Below, piece after piece: positions 19,885 to 29,300 of a stretch of 64,000 bases of DNA. How positions within the stretch are numbered: position 1 is the first letter of the stretch; every line of letters begins with the position of its first letter. The stretch is from Flavobacterium filum DSM 17961 (lineage in GTDB: Bacteria; Bacteroidota; Bacteroidia; Flavobacteriales; Flavobacteriaceae). The DNA lies in contig NZ_AUDM01000003.1 in the NCBI RefSeq assembly GCF_000425465.1, positions 232,510 through 296,509 on the forward strand, read 5' to 3'. The position numbers and the translations under genes are program-made. The notes under the pieces are model-generated. The model was not told the DNA's origin. It saw only the letters and a list, made by a program, of their open reading frames with translations, and did not search any database.

Positions 19885-21567
19885 ATGTCAGAAGAAAAGT
19901 CGCTCAATTTTATTGAACAAATTATCGAAGAAGATCTAAAAAAAGGTTTTTCAAAAGAAAAACTTCGTTTTCGTTTTCCGCCTGAACCAAACGGATATCT
20001 TCATGTAGGTCACGCAAGTTCAATTTGTTTGAATTTTGGATTAGGAATTGATTATCAGTCACCCGTGAATTTGCGTTTTGACGATACCAATCCCGCCAAA
20101 GAAGAACAAGAATACGTTGATGCCATCAAACGTGATGTGCAATGGCTTGGTTATCAATGGGCTGAAGAACGTTATGCTTCTGATTATTTTCAAGAATTGT
20201 ATGATTGGGCGGTTGAATTTATCAAAAAAGATAAAGCCTATGTGGATAGCCAATCATCTGAAGAAATGGCTAAGCAAAAAGGCACACCAACGCAAGTGGG
20301 AACCAATAGTCCGTTTAGAAATCGTTCGGTTGAAGAGAATCTTGATCTTTTTGAACGCATGAAAAACGGTGAATTTCCGGAAGGAACGCACGTTTTACGT
20401 GCCAAAATTGATATGTCTTCTACCAATATGTTGATGCGTGACCCAATCATGTATCGCATTTTGCATAAACATCATCACAGAACAGGAGATAAGTGGTGTA
20501 TTTATCCAATGTATGATTGGGCTCATGGCGAAAGTGATTATATCGAAGGTATATCACATTCCCTTTGTACACTGGAATTTTTGCCACACCGAGAACTATA
20601 CGATTGGTTTTTAGACCAAATTTATGATAGTACAAAAGTGCGTCCGAAACAAAGAGAATTTGCCAGAAGAAACCTTTCGCACACGGTTGTGAGTAAACGA
20701 AAGTTACTGCAATTAGTACAAGAAGGACATGTTTCCGGTTGGGATGATCCGCGAATGAGTACGATTTCCGGGATGAGAAGAAGAGGATATACACCGGCTT
20801 CCATCCGTAATTTTGCTAAAACAATCGGTATTGCTAAGCGTACAAATTTAATTGATGTTTCTCTTTTAGAGTTTTGCGTTCGCGAAGATTTGAATAAAAC
20901 AGCTCCTCGTGTGATGGCGGTTTTGAATCCGGTTAAGTTGGTTATTACTAATTATCCGGACGGTCAAGAAGAATGGTTGGATGCCGAAAATAATCCGGAA
21001 GAAGAAGTTTTGACCTACAGAAAAGTGCCTTTTTCTAAAGAATTATACATTGAAAGAGAAGATTTTCAAGAAGAAGCCAATAAAAAATTTTTCCGTTTAA
21101 CGTTGGGAACAGAAGTGCGTTTGAAGAATGCTTATATTATCAAAGGTGAAAATGTTGTGAAAGATGCTGATGGAAACATCACCGAAATTCATGCAAGGTA
21201 TGATGTTGATTCTAAGTCAGGTAGCGGAACAGAAGCCAGTCAACGCAAAGTAAAAGGAACCATTCATTGGGTTTCGATTCCACATGCTGTTGAGGCAGAA
21301 GTTCGCGTTTATGACCGATTATTTACACATGAAAATCCGGATGGTGATAAAGAAGTTGACTTTAAAAATTACATTAACCCTAATTCATTAGAAATAATTA
21401 CCGGATATGTGGAACCAACTTTAAAAGCGACTAAACCGGAAGATAAATTTCAATTTCAACGTTTAGGTTATTTTTGCACCGACAAAGATTCTTCTTCAGA
21501 AAAATTAGTTTTTAACAAAACAGTTGGTTTGAGAGATACGTGGGCAAAAGTAGAAGCGAAGGAATAA
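19885..21567 (+). CDS. glnS: Glutaminyl-tRNA synthetase
   Basis: GlnS charges tRNA-Gln with glutamine in the cytoplasm. The 560-residue protein has the class I signature HVGH in PEPNGYLHVGHA (about residues 34-45) and the KMSKS-equivalent VVSKRKL (about 268-274). The C-terminal anticodon-binding beta-barrels follow, with length typical of bacterial GlnRS. Together with gltX at 23.7 kb, this suggests the organism charges tRNA-Gln directly and does not rely on the GatCAB amidotransferase. The gene is monocistronic, with its own -7 box and a strong terminator at 21593-21618. Confidence 0.97.
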   Translation: MSEEKSLNFIEQIIEEDLKKGFSKEKLRFRFPPEPNGYLHVGHASSICLNFGLGIDYQSPVNLRFDDTNPAKEEQEYVDAIKRDVQWLGYQWAEERYASDYFQELYDWAVEFIKKDKAYVDSQSSEEMAKQKGTPTQVGTNSPFRNRSVEENLDLFERMKNGEFPEGTHVLRAKIDMSSTNMLMRDPIMYRILHKHHHRTGDKWCIYPMYDWAHGESDYIEGISHSLCTLEFLPHRELYDWFLDQIYDSTKVRPKQREFARRNLSHTVVSKRKLLQLVQEGHVSGWDDPRMSTISGMRRRGYTPASIRNFAKTIGIAKRTNLIDVSLLEFCVREDLNKTAPRVMAVLNPVKLVITNYPDGQEEWLDAENNPEEEVLTYRKVPFSKELYIEREDFQEEANKKFFRLTLGTEVRLKNAYIIKGENVVKDADGNITEIHARYDVDSKSGSGTEASQRKVKGTIHWVSIPHAVEAEVRVYDRLFTHENPDGDKEVDFKNYINPNSLEIITGYVEPTLKATKPEDKFQFQRLGYFCTDKDSSSEKLVFNKTVGLRDTWAKVEAKE

Positions 21568-21592
21568 TTTTAAATAATAAATAAAATCAATT

Positions 21593-21618
21593 AAAAGCCG
21601 CATGTTGTTGCGGCTTTT
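21593..21618 (+). terminator. Terminator of glnS
   Basis: AAAAGCCGCA (21593-21602) pairs with TGCGGCTTTT (21609-21618) over 10 bp with a 6-base loop, followed by a T-rich stretch. It lies 25 bases after the glnS stop. Confidence 0.85.
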
Positions 21619-21930
21619 CTTATTATTGTAAAAAATTATTGTTTTCATAAATAAAATAGACAAAAACAATTAAAAACGACTTTTTTAGAAAGGTTTTAAG
21701 AAAACAAAAATAATCAGCAATATGATTTTATGCTTTCTATTGTAAAAATGAATTTAAACGCTTCTAATTCGTTTTTCGTGTTTTTTTGTTCATTTTTACT
21801 TTCAAAAAACACTAAAATTAGAAATTCTGTGTTTTCCGTGTTTTCTGTGAGAAAAAAAATTTTTTTTTTAAGATTATTCAAATTATCAAAATCTGTGTTC
21901 TAAGAAGAAACAGAAAATTTAGTTCAAAAA
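21619..21930. other. AT-rich intergenic stretch without a gene
   Basis: No coding or structural feature is supported in these 312 bases. The segment near 21830-21850 (CTGTGTTTTCCGTGTTTTC) is a simple near-repeat. It may be a degenerate dispersed repeat. Confidence 0.4.
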
Positions 21931-21952
21931 AAAGAGACCCGAAGGCCTCTTT
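21931..21952 (-). terminator. Terminator of the SPFH gene
   Basis: AAAGAGxCC/GGxCTCTTT with a CGAA/TTCG tetraloop, followed on the minus strand by eight T residues. It begins 5 bases after the stop codon of the SPFH-domain gene. Confidence 0.8.
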
Positions 21953-21957
21953 CAAAA

Positions 21958-22920
21958 TTATGCATGTTCTTCGGTCGTACCGAATTCATCTTTTTTGTTT
22001 TTTCCAATTCGAGTGGTGCTATTGGCTTTTTTCATCGCCTCACCTACTTGGTTGCTGGCGGTAAAACTAGCGACCATATTGTTTAGCATATCACTTCCGG
22101 CTTGTGGAGAATTAGGTAATAAAATCAAGTTGGAATTAGCATCGGCACCAATCGCTTGTAATGTGTCATAATGTTGTGTAACCACAATCAATGCACTTGC
22201 TTCTTGCGAATTTATACCTACCTTATTCAAAACATCTACAGATTCTACCAAACCTCTAGCGATTTCTCTTCTTTGGTCGGCAATACCTTGACCTTGAAGC
22301 CTTTTACTTTCTGCTTCCGCTTTCGCTTTGGCTACAATTCTAATTCTTCCGGCTTCTGCTTCGTATTCGGCAGCGGTTTTTTCACGGTCAGCAGCGTTGA
22401 TTCTGTTCATCGCATTTTTCACTTGAATATCTGGGTCAATATCAGTAATTAATGTATTGATAATGTCGTATCCATAAGTAGTCATTGCCTCGTTTAACTC
22501 ACGTTTTACAGCAATAGCAATGTCATCTTTACGTTCAAAAACATCGTCTAATTTAAGTTTTGGCACTTCGGCACGTACCACGTCAAAGACATACGAAGTA
22601 ATTTGATCGTGAGGATATTCTAGTTTGTAAAATGCCTCATAAACCTTTTCTTGAATCACTTTAAACTGAACCGAAACTTTCATTTTAACGAATACGTTGT
22701 CTTTGGTTTTCGTCTCAATAATCACGTCTAATTGCTGAATTCTAAGGTTAATTTTACCTGCAATACGGTCAATAACCGGAATTTTCAATTGCAACCCTGA
22801 ATGTCTGATACTACTGAATTTTCCAAATCGTTCAATTACAGCCGATGTTTGCTGTTTCACCGTAAAAAAAGAAGCTAATAAAAGAAAAACACCTAATACA
22901 ATAATAATGTAACCAGTCAT
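21958..22920 (-). CDS. SPFH/stomatin-like membrane protein
   Basis: The 320-residue protein has one N-terminal transmembrane helix (about 2-20). A band-7/SPFH domain follows (about 25-200: VIERFGKFSSIRHSGLQLKIP, then LRIQQLDVIIETKTKDNV). A helical, Ala/Glu-rich region comes next (AAEYEAEAGRIRIVAKAKAEAESKR shortened here to its core AKAKAEAES), then a polar C-terminal tail. SPFH proteins form large ring assemblies on membranes and scaffold proteases or other membrane proteins. The closest general match is the stomatin/QmcA group; no partner NfeD gene is adjacent. The gene is monocistronic with its own terminator. Confidence 0.9.
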   Translation of the reverse strand: MTGYIIIVLGVFLLLASFFTVKQQTSAVIERFGKFSSIRHSGLQLKIPVIDRIAGKINLRIQQLDVIIETKTKDNVFVKMKVSVQFKVIQEKVYEAFYKLEYPHDQITSYVFDVVRAEVPKLKLDDVFERKDDIAIAVKRELNEAMTTYGYDIINTLITDIDPDIQVKNAMNRINAADREKTAAEYEAEAGRIRIVAKAKAEAESKRLQGQGIADQRREIARGLVESVDVLNKVGINSQEASALIVVTQHYDTLQAIGADANSNLILLPNSPQAGSDMLNNMVASFTASNQVGEAMKKANSTTRIGKNKKDEFGTTEEHA

Positions 22921-22966
22921 AAAAAAATAGTTTTATATGTTATGTTATATGATACGAAATTTCTCG

Positions 22967-22974
22967 TACGTTTG
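22967..22974 (+). promoter_or_regulatory. -7 promoter box
   Basis: TACGTTTG is an exact TAnnTTTG match 21 bases before the ATG at 22996. Its position argues against an in-frame start at 22942, which would lie upstream of the promoter. Confidence 0.6.
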
Positions 22975-22995
22975 TTACAATTTAATTCAATATTC

Positions 22996-23652
22996 ATGAA
23001 AAGATATTTTTTGACCTATATTTTATTGGGTCTAACTACAGTAGCTTTTGCACAGTATGGAAAAGGTGATTATAATCATATTGGTTTAAGTTTGGGTATC
23101 AACCAAACGAGTCTTTATACTAGTAATTTCAATACTAAACCTAAAATGAGTTGGACAGGAGGTCTAGCCATCCGTGGAAATTATTACAATAATTTTTCAA
23201 TGGTTTACGGTATGAATTTCACTGAAAATAAAATGGCAATTGAAACATTTTCAGGATTTTCAGAAAAAGAAGTAGAGTTAAAAATGATGGCGGTTCAAGT
23301 ACATTTATTGCTTTGTTATAAAATTGCCGGAGGTCCGGTTTCTCTTGATTTTGGTCCGGTTTTGCAATTAAATGGGAAATTAAAATCTAGCACTACTGAT
23401 GAAAATAATTTTATTGTGGGTAACGAATTGCTTCGCGTTAAAGATATAGAAGATGTAACCCCATTTAATTTTAATCTACATGCAGGAATTACGGGTGGTT
23501 TTGAAAATGTTCGACTCAATTTATGTTATCAATACGGCGTGACAAATATTCTTAATAATTTAAATAAACAAGAAGAAGTAAAGCTTTTGGCTGATGGAAA
23601 ACTCAAAGGAAACCTCGGAGTCATCGCAGCAAATATTATCTTTTATTTTTAA
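22996..23652 (+). CDS. Outer-membrane beta-barrel protein (PorT-like fold)
   Basis: The product has 218 residues from the ATG at 22996. This start gives a classic signal peptide (MKRYFLTYILLGLTTVAFAQ) and follows a -7 box by 21 bases. The mature part alternates polar and hydrophobic residues with glycine turns, as expected for an eight-strand barrel of the PorT/OMP_b-brl_2 type. It ends in an aromatic residue (NIIFYF), the usual barrel end signal. No conserved functional motif identifies a specific role. It converges on gltX with a shared terminator between them. Confidence 0.75.
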   Translation: MKRYFLTYILLGLTTVAFAQYGKGDYNHIGLSLGINQTSLYTSNFNTKPKMSWTGGLAIRGNYYNNFSMVYGMNFTENKMAIETFSGFSEKEVELKMMAVQVHLLLCYKIAGGPVSLDFGPVLQLNGKLKSSTTDENNFIVGNELLRVKDIEDVTPFNFNLHAGITGGFENVRLNLCYQYGVTNILNNLNKQEEVKLLADGKLKGNLGVIAANIIFYF

Positions 23653-23657
23653 AAAAT

Positions 23658-23679
23658 AAGGCTCCAAATTTGGAGCCTT
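23658..23679. terminator. Bidirectional terminator
   Basis: A perfect palindrome, AAGGCTCCAAATTTGGAGCCTT shortened to its arm AAGGCTCCAAA, is flanked by A-runs on the left and T-runs on the right. It serves the barrel gene on the plus strand and gltX on the minus strand, whose stop lies 3 bases away. Confidence 0.85.
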
Positions 23680-23681
23680 TT

Positions 23682-25193
23682 TTATAAAATTGTTATTGCT
23701 TTTTCAATCCGTTTAACGGTTTCTTCTTTTCCAATCAATTCAATAATATCAAACAAATGTGGCCCTTTTAAAGCTCCTACAAGGCTTAATCGAAGCGGTT
23801 GCATTACTTTGCCCATTCCAATTTCATTGGTGGTCATCCAATCTTTTAAAACGGTTTCGATGTTTAAAGAGGTAAAATTGTCAATCGATTCTAAAACTTC
23901 TATCACTTGTTTCATTAAAGCAGGTGTTTCTTCTTTCCAATTTTTAGCTGCTTTTTCGTCGTATGAAGTCGGTGCTTCAAAGAAATAATCCGCTAATTCC
24001 CAAAAATCGGACATAAAATTTGCTCGTTCTTTGATTAAACCCACGATTTTTGTCATTTCGAAGAAGGAGAAATCGCATTTTCCTGTTTTTTCTAAAACAA
24101 TTTTCTGGAATTCATTCACCAAACTTTCATCACTTTGTTTCTGCAAATACTGATGATTAAACCATTTATTTTTCTCCGGATCAAATTTGGCTCCGGCTTT
24201 GTGCACGCGATTCAAATCAAATTTTTCCACTAATTCTTCTAATGAGAATAATTCTTGGTCGGTGCCGTCATTCCAACCCAATAAAGCTAAAAAGTTAATG
24301 ACTGCTTCAGGAAAATAACCTGTTTCTCTGTAACCCGATGAAATGCCTTCTTCTGTTTTCCATTCCAACGGAAATACCGGAAAGCCCATTTTATCCCCAT
24401 CTCGTTTAGATAATTTTCCGTTTCCAATAGGTTTTAAAATCAAAGGTAAATGTGCAAATTCAGGTGCTTCCCAGTCAAAAGCTTTGTACAACAAATGGTG
24501 AAGTGGGAGAGAAGGCAACCATTCTTCGCCACGAATTACGTGCGACGTTTCCATCAAATGGTCATCAACAATGTTGGCCAAATGATACGTTGGCATTCCG
24601 TCGCTTTTAAATAACACTTTGTCATCCAGTAAGTTTGTATCAAATTTGATGTCGCCTCGAATGATGTCTTTCAATTCTAAAACCTCATTCACAGGTGTTT
24701 TAAAACGTATCACAAAATCTTCGCCGGCAGCAATTCTTCTGTTCGTTTCTTCTGGTGACAACACCAATGAAGTATCTAATTTTTCACGGTTATGCCAATT
24801 ATAAATAAAGGTTTTTCCTTGTTCTTCGTGCTGTTTACGATATTTATCTAAGGCTTCCGGAGTATCAAACGCATAATACGCCCAACCTGATTGGATCAAT
24901 TGATCGGCGTATTGTTTATACAAATGCTTGCGTTCACTCTGACGATAGGGACCAAATTTTTCGTTTTTTCCAACCGTTTCAGAAGGTGAAATTCCTAACC
25001 ATTCCAACGCTTCAAATATGTATTGCTCTGCTCCGGGAACAAAGCGATTTTGGTCAGTATCTTCAATACGCAGATAAAAGACACCGTTATTTTTTTTGGC
25101 AAATAGATAATTGAATAAAGCGGTTCTCACCCCACCAATATGCAATGGTCCGGTTGGACTGGGTGCAAAACGAACGCGAACAGGTCTTGACAT
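23682..25193 (-). CDS. gltX: Glutamyl-tRNA synthetase
   Basis: GltX attaches glutamate to tRNA-Glu. The 503-residue protein has the class I site HIGG in PSPTGPLHIGG (about residues 11-21) and the KMSKS equivalent GKLSKRDGD (about 263-271). A helical anticodon-binding domain follows. The length is slightly above the E. coli enzyme. Residues about 373-381 read CDFSFFEMT and are encoded by a copy of a dispersed repeat (24051-24077), apparently incorporated in frame into the helical C-terminal part. A -7 box at 25211-25218 gives a leader of roughly 10-17 bases. The gene ends at a bidirectional terminator. Confidence 0.96.
   Translation of the reverse strand: MSRPVRVRFAPSPTGPLHIGGVRTALFNYLFAKKNNGVFYLRIEDTDQNRFVPGAEQYIFEALEWLGISPSETVGKNEKFGPYRQSERKHLYKQYADQLIQSGWAYYAFDTPEALDKYRKQHEEQGKTFIYNWHNREKLDTSLVLSPEETNRRIAAGEDFVIRFKTPVNEVLELKDIIRGDIKFDTNLLDDKVLFKSDGMPTYHLANIVDDHLMETSHVIRGEEWLPSLPLHHLLYKAFDWEAPEFAHLPLILKPIGNGKLSKRDGDKMGFPVFPLEWKTEEGISSGYRETGYFPEAVINFLALLGWNDGTDQELFSLEELVEKFDLNRVHKAGAKFDPEKNKWFNHQYLQKQSDESLVNEFQKIVLEKTGKCDFSFFEMTKIVGLIKERANFMSDFWELADYFFEAPTSYDEKAAKNWKEETPALMKQVIEVLESIDNFTSLNIETVLKDWMTTNEIGMGKVMQPLRLSLVGALKGPHLFDIIELIGKEETVKRIEKAITIL
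24051..24077 (-). repeat. Dispersed repeat copy inside gltX coding sequence
   Basis: The plus strand reads GTCATTTCGA, then AGAAGG, then AGAAATCGCA. This matches the arm of the intergenic inverted repeat at 1449-1538 over all but its variable centre. It is one base shorter than that arm and stays in frame, encoding CDFSFFEMT within GltX. Confidence 0.75.
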
Positions 25194-25210
25194 TTGTATA
25201 AATATTTTGG

Positions 25211-25218
25211 CAAAGATA
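25211..25218 (-). promoter_or_regulatory. -7 promoter box of gltX
   Basis: TATCTTTG on the minus strand matches TAnnTTTG exactly, 17 bases before the gltX ATG. Confidence 0.55.
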
Positions 25219-25263
25219 AGATTTAGTTTGCTTTTTTATGTTGAATAAAAGTTAGTAAACTAT

Positions 25264-26292
25264 TTATTTCATTTCTTCCGGAATTCTCTTGTTCATGATT
25301 GAATACCATAGCGGAGGAATAAAAGACAAAACCATGGAAGTGGGATAGCCGAAAGGCAATTGTGGACTTTCCTCATGACATTCTAAAATTTGATATTCTT
25401 TGGTTGATTTGTAATGATGGTCGCTATGCCTTGTTAGTTCATATAAAATGATTCTTCCTAAAACATGATTGGAATTCCATGAATGTTTTTCAGAAACGCG
25501 TTCATATCGTCCGGAAGGCAACTTTTTTCTTTTCAAACCATAATGTTCAATATAATTGATGGTTTCCAACAAAAGAAAACCTACTATTCCGGCAGAAATC
25601 CCCACAAATAAAACTTTTAAATTAAAGAAAGTATATAAGCTTATTAAATAGGTGATTTGGATAATGGTAAACCAAAACATGTCATTTTTTGGAGAGAAAA
25701 AAGAAATGGTATCAATTTTATTGATTTTTTTCTGAATTTTCCAAGCTTTTAAATACGTTCCGCTAACGGATTGCCACCAAAAAGAATACAAGCTTTGATT
25801 GTATTTTGCCGTTGAAGGATCATCCGGAGTAGAAACATCTAAATGATGACCGTGATTGTGTTCAATAAAAAAATGCGTATAGTGACTCGGAATAAGCAAT
25901 AGTTTACCTAGAATTCGTTCATAACGTTTTTTTCGATGTCCCAATTCATGAGCAACATTTATTCCGTTTGATCCCAAAATAATTCCTAAACTGAGCACTA
26001 TTCCTATTAATTCATAAGGTTGTAACGACTTTGTTTGAACGATTGTAAACGTAAAAAAGAGACTTCCATATACAATTAGAACGTTGAGGTACAATAACCA
26101 ATCAAAAAGCTTATTTTTAAGTCTTTTTTCTTTTTCTTCTTCTGAATAATTGGAATGATCAAGCGGTAGAATGTATTCCAAAATAGGAATTAAAACAAAT
26201 ACAAAAACCAATAAAAAATACGACCACAAACCTTGTTGAAATATACATAAAATTCCAACTAAAGGGATGCTGTATGCCCATAAGTATTTCAT
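25264..26292 (-). CDS. AlkB-family integral-membrane alkane 1-monooxygenase
   Basis: Members of this diiron family hydroxylate the terminal carbon of alkanes or fatty-acid-like chains in the inner membrane, using electrons from rubredoxin. All histidine boxes are present in the 342-residue protein: HELGH (115-119), EHNHGHH (144-150), NYIEHYGL (246-253) and LTRHSDHH (286-293). Several transmembrane segments surround them. No rubredoxin or rubredoxin reductase gene is adjacent. Homologues are frequent in Flavobacteriaceae that are not known alkane degraders, so the natural substrate is open. The gene is divergent from the DUF4175 gene. Confidence 0.9.
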   Translation of the reverse strand: MKYLWAYSIPLVGILCIFQQGLWSYFLLVFVFVLIPILEYILPLDHSNYSEEEKEKRLKNKLFDWLLYLNVLIVYGSLFFTFTIVQTKSLQPYELIGIVLSLGIILGSNGINVAHELGHRKKRYERILGKLLLIPSHYTHFFIEHNHGHHLDVSTPDDPSTAKYNQSLYSFWWQSVSGTYLKAWKIQKKINKIDTISFFSPKNDMFWFTIIQITYLISLYTFFNLKVLFVGISAGIVGFLLLETINYIEHYGLKRKKLPSGRYERVSEKHSWNSNHVLGRIILYELTRHSDHHYKSTKEYQILECHEESPQLPFGYPTSMVLSFIPPLWYSIMNKRIPEEMK

Positions 26293-26344
26293 GATTCAAA
26301 TTGTTTTTCTAAAATTATAAAATTCTTTTAAAAACTTTTAACTT

Positions 26345-26372
26345 TTGACTAAAAAATAAAATTGTACTTTTA
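26345..26372 (+). promoter_or_regulatory. Candidate promoter of the DUF4175-ybeY transcript
   Basis: TTG at 26345-26347, a 17-base spacer and TACTTTTA at 26365-26372 fit the Bacteroidota pattern TTG-N17-23-TAnnTTTG with one mismatch. It lies about 27 bases before the proposed TTG start. Confidence 0.5.
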
Positions 26373-26399
26373 TCGGTTACAAGTAAAAGCCTTATTATT

Positions 26400-29300
26400 T
26401 TGGAAACAAAGTCGTTGATTTATCAAAAGTTAGAAGCATTTATAAAAAAATATTACACCAACGAATTACTCAAAGGAGTAATTTTATTTGTGGGTTTTGG
26501 GTTGTTATATTTCTTTTTTACGCTTTTTGTAGAATATTTTCTTTGGTTAAAACCAACCGGAAGAACCATTCTTTTTTGGACTTTTGTTGGAGTTGAACTT
26601 TTCTTATTATCGCGTTTTATATTGTTTCCGCTCTTCAAATTATTCAAACTTCAAAAAGGAATTGATTACAAACAAGCGTCTCAAATCATTGGAAATCACT
26701 TTTCTGAAGTAAATGACAAATTAATTAATTTTCTTCAATTGGCGGAAAACAATAAGCCATCAGAATTGTTATTGGCTTCTATAGATCAAAAAGGGAAAAC
26801 CCTTCAACCTATTCCTTTTGGAAATGCAATTAATTTCAAGAAAAACACTAAATATTTGCCATGGGCAATTATTCCTTTATTGTTTTTAGCCTTTTTTATG
26901 CTTACCGGAAATAGCGATATTATTGCCGACAGTATGAATCGTGTAGTTCGTTACAATGAGAAATTTTCGCCACCGGCACCTTTTTCATTTGTGGTTTTGA
27001 ATGATAATTTACAAACAGAGCAAGGATCAGATTTTATTCTTCAAGTGAAATCTGAAGGGAAAGTAGTTCCTGAAAACGCAATGATTATTATTGGTGATGA
27101 AAGTTATTATATGGAAAGTACCAAACCGGGTGTTTTTGAATATCGTTTTACGAAACCTTCAAAAAACATTACTTTTCATGTGGAATCCAATTCGGTTTCT
27201 ACACCTGATTTGGAACTTTCAGTAGTGGCTGTTCCAACGATTTCAAACTTTGAAATGGTTTTGCAGTTTCCATCTTATTTGAATCGAAAAGCTGAAACGA
27301 TTAAAGGTTCCGGTAATGCCATTGTGCCGGAGGGAACGAAAGTTAGTTGGAAAGTATCAGCATTAGCAACCAATCAAATTCAATATTTTGAAGGAAGTGC
27401 GTATTCCTCTTTTATTGAGAAGGATAATTTGTTTTCTTTCGCTAAAACAATACTACAAAACACAGAATATCAGATTCTTACTTCAAATAGTAAAGTGAAA
27501 CATTATGAGAAATTGAACTATCAAATAACGACTATAAAAGATCAATTTCCAACCATTTCCGTAAATAACGCTCCGGATAGTTTAAGGGTTCAAAAAAACA
27601 TATTAATTGGTCAAGTGTCTGATGATAATGGATTACACAAACTTCAGATTGTTTATTATCCAAAAAACAATGAACGAGCAGCGTTAAAATCTACTATTCC
27701 GGTTAAAAAGGAATTGTTTGATCAATTTGTGTTTTCTTTTCCTGGTAATTTGCCAATTACAGAAGGGGTAGCCTATGAATATTATTTTGAAGTATTTGAT
27801 AATGATGCACTTCACAATTTTAAAAGCACAAAATCTTCTATTTTTTCAGACCGTATTAATACTGAAGAAGAGCGTCAGGAAGAGCAATTAAAACAGCAAA
27901 AAGACAATATCAATAGTCTAGAAAAATCGCTGAAAAACCAAGAAAAGCAATTATCTGAAATGGATAAATTGCAAAAAATGAGCAAGGAAAAAGAAATCCT
28001 TGAATTCAAAGACAAACAGAAAATTAATGATTTCATCAAACGTCAAAAGCAACAAGAAGAAATGATGAAAGAGTTTTCTAAAGAGTTAAAAAACAACCTG
28101 AATGAATTCAATAAAAACGATAAAGATCAAAAGAAAGAACAACTTGAGAAAAGAGCCGAAAATATTGAAAAGCAAACAGATGAAAATCAAAAATTGTTAG
28201 ATGAACTTCAAAAACTTACGGAAAAAATCCAAGATTTAGACGTTCAGGAAAAATTAGATAAAATCAAACAAAACAGTAAAAATCAAGCGAAAAACCTAGA
28301 ACAATTAGTTGAATTAACTAAAAAATATTACGTTGAAAAGAAAGCAGAACAGCTTACGAAAAAGCTTGATAAATTAGCCGAAAAACAAGAAAATTTATCA
28401 AAAGAAGATAAAGAAAACACTTCTGCTAAACAAGAAGAGTTAAACAAAGAGTTTGATAAATTACAAGAAGAACTTCGTGAACTTGAGAAAGATAATAAAG
28501 AACTGAAAAAGCCCTTAGATATTCCTTCAGACGAAAAACAAGAAAAGAGTATCGAAGAGGATATGGAAAAAGCATCTGATGAGTTACAGAAAGACCAAAA
28601 AGAGAAAGCTAAACCCAAACAAAAAAGTGCCGCTCAAAAGATGAAACAAATGAGCCAGAAAATGTCTGATAGTATGGCGAGTGGTCAAATGGAACAAATG
28701 GATGAAGATATTAAAGCGATGCGTCAAATACTTGATAATTTATTAGCTTTTTCCTTTTCGCAAGAAAACTTGATGAAACAATTTAAAGGTTTAAAGAAAG
28801 GAGCTCCTTCTTATAATAAGTTTTTAAAGAACCAACAGGATTTAAAGCAACAATTTAAACATGTTGACGATAGTTTGTTTGCGATGTCTTTGCGTAACGA
28901 AATGATTACTGAGAAAGTTACTGAAGAAATAGGTAAAGTACATTACAATGTTGATAAATCGCTTGAAACACTTGCAGAAGCAATGATTCCAAAAGGGGTT
29001 TCACATCAACAATATACCGTTTCAGCAGCGAATCGTTTAGCTGATTTTCTCTCTGATATTATGAATAGCATGCAAATGTCTATGTCTGGAATGGGCTCCG
29101 GAGCCGGTAAACCAAAACCAGGTCAAGGTCAAGGCGGTGGACAATTACCTGACATTATTCAAAAACAAAAAGGGTTGTCTGATAAAATGAAAGAAGGTAT
29201 TGAAAAAGGCGACAAGCCCGGTGATGGAAAAGAAGGCGAGAAAGGTGACAAACCCGGTGGTAAAGAAGGCGAGAAAGGCGAGAAGGGAGAAAAAGGAAAA

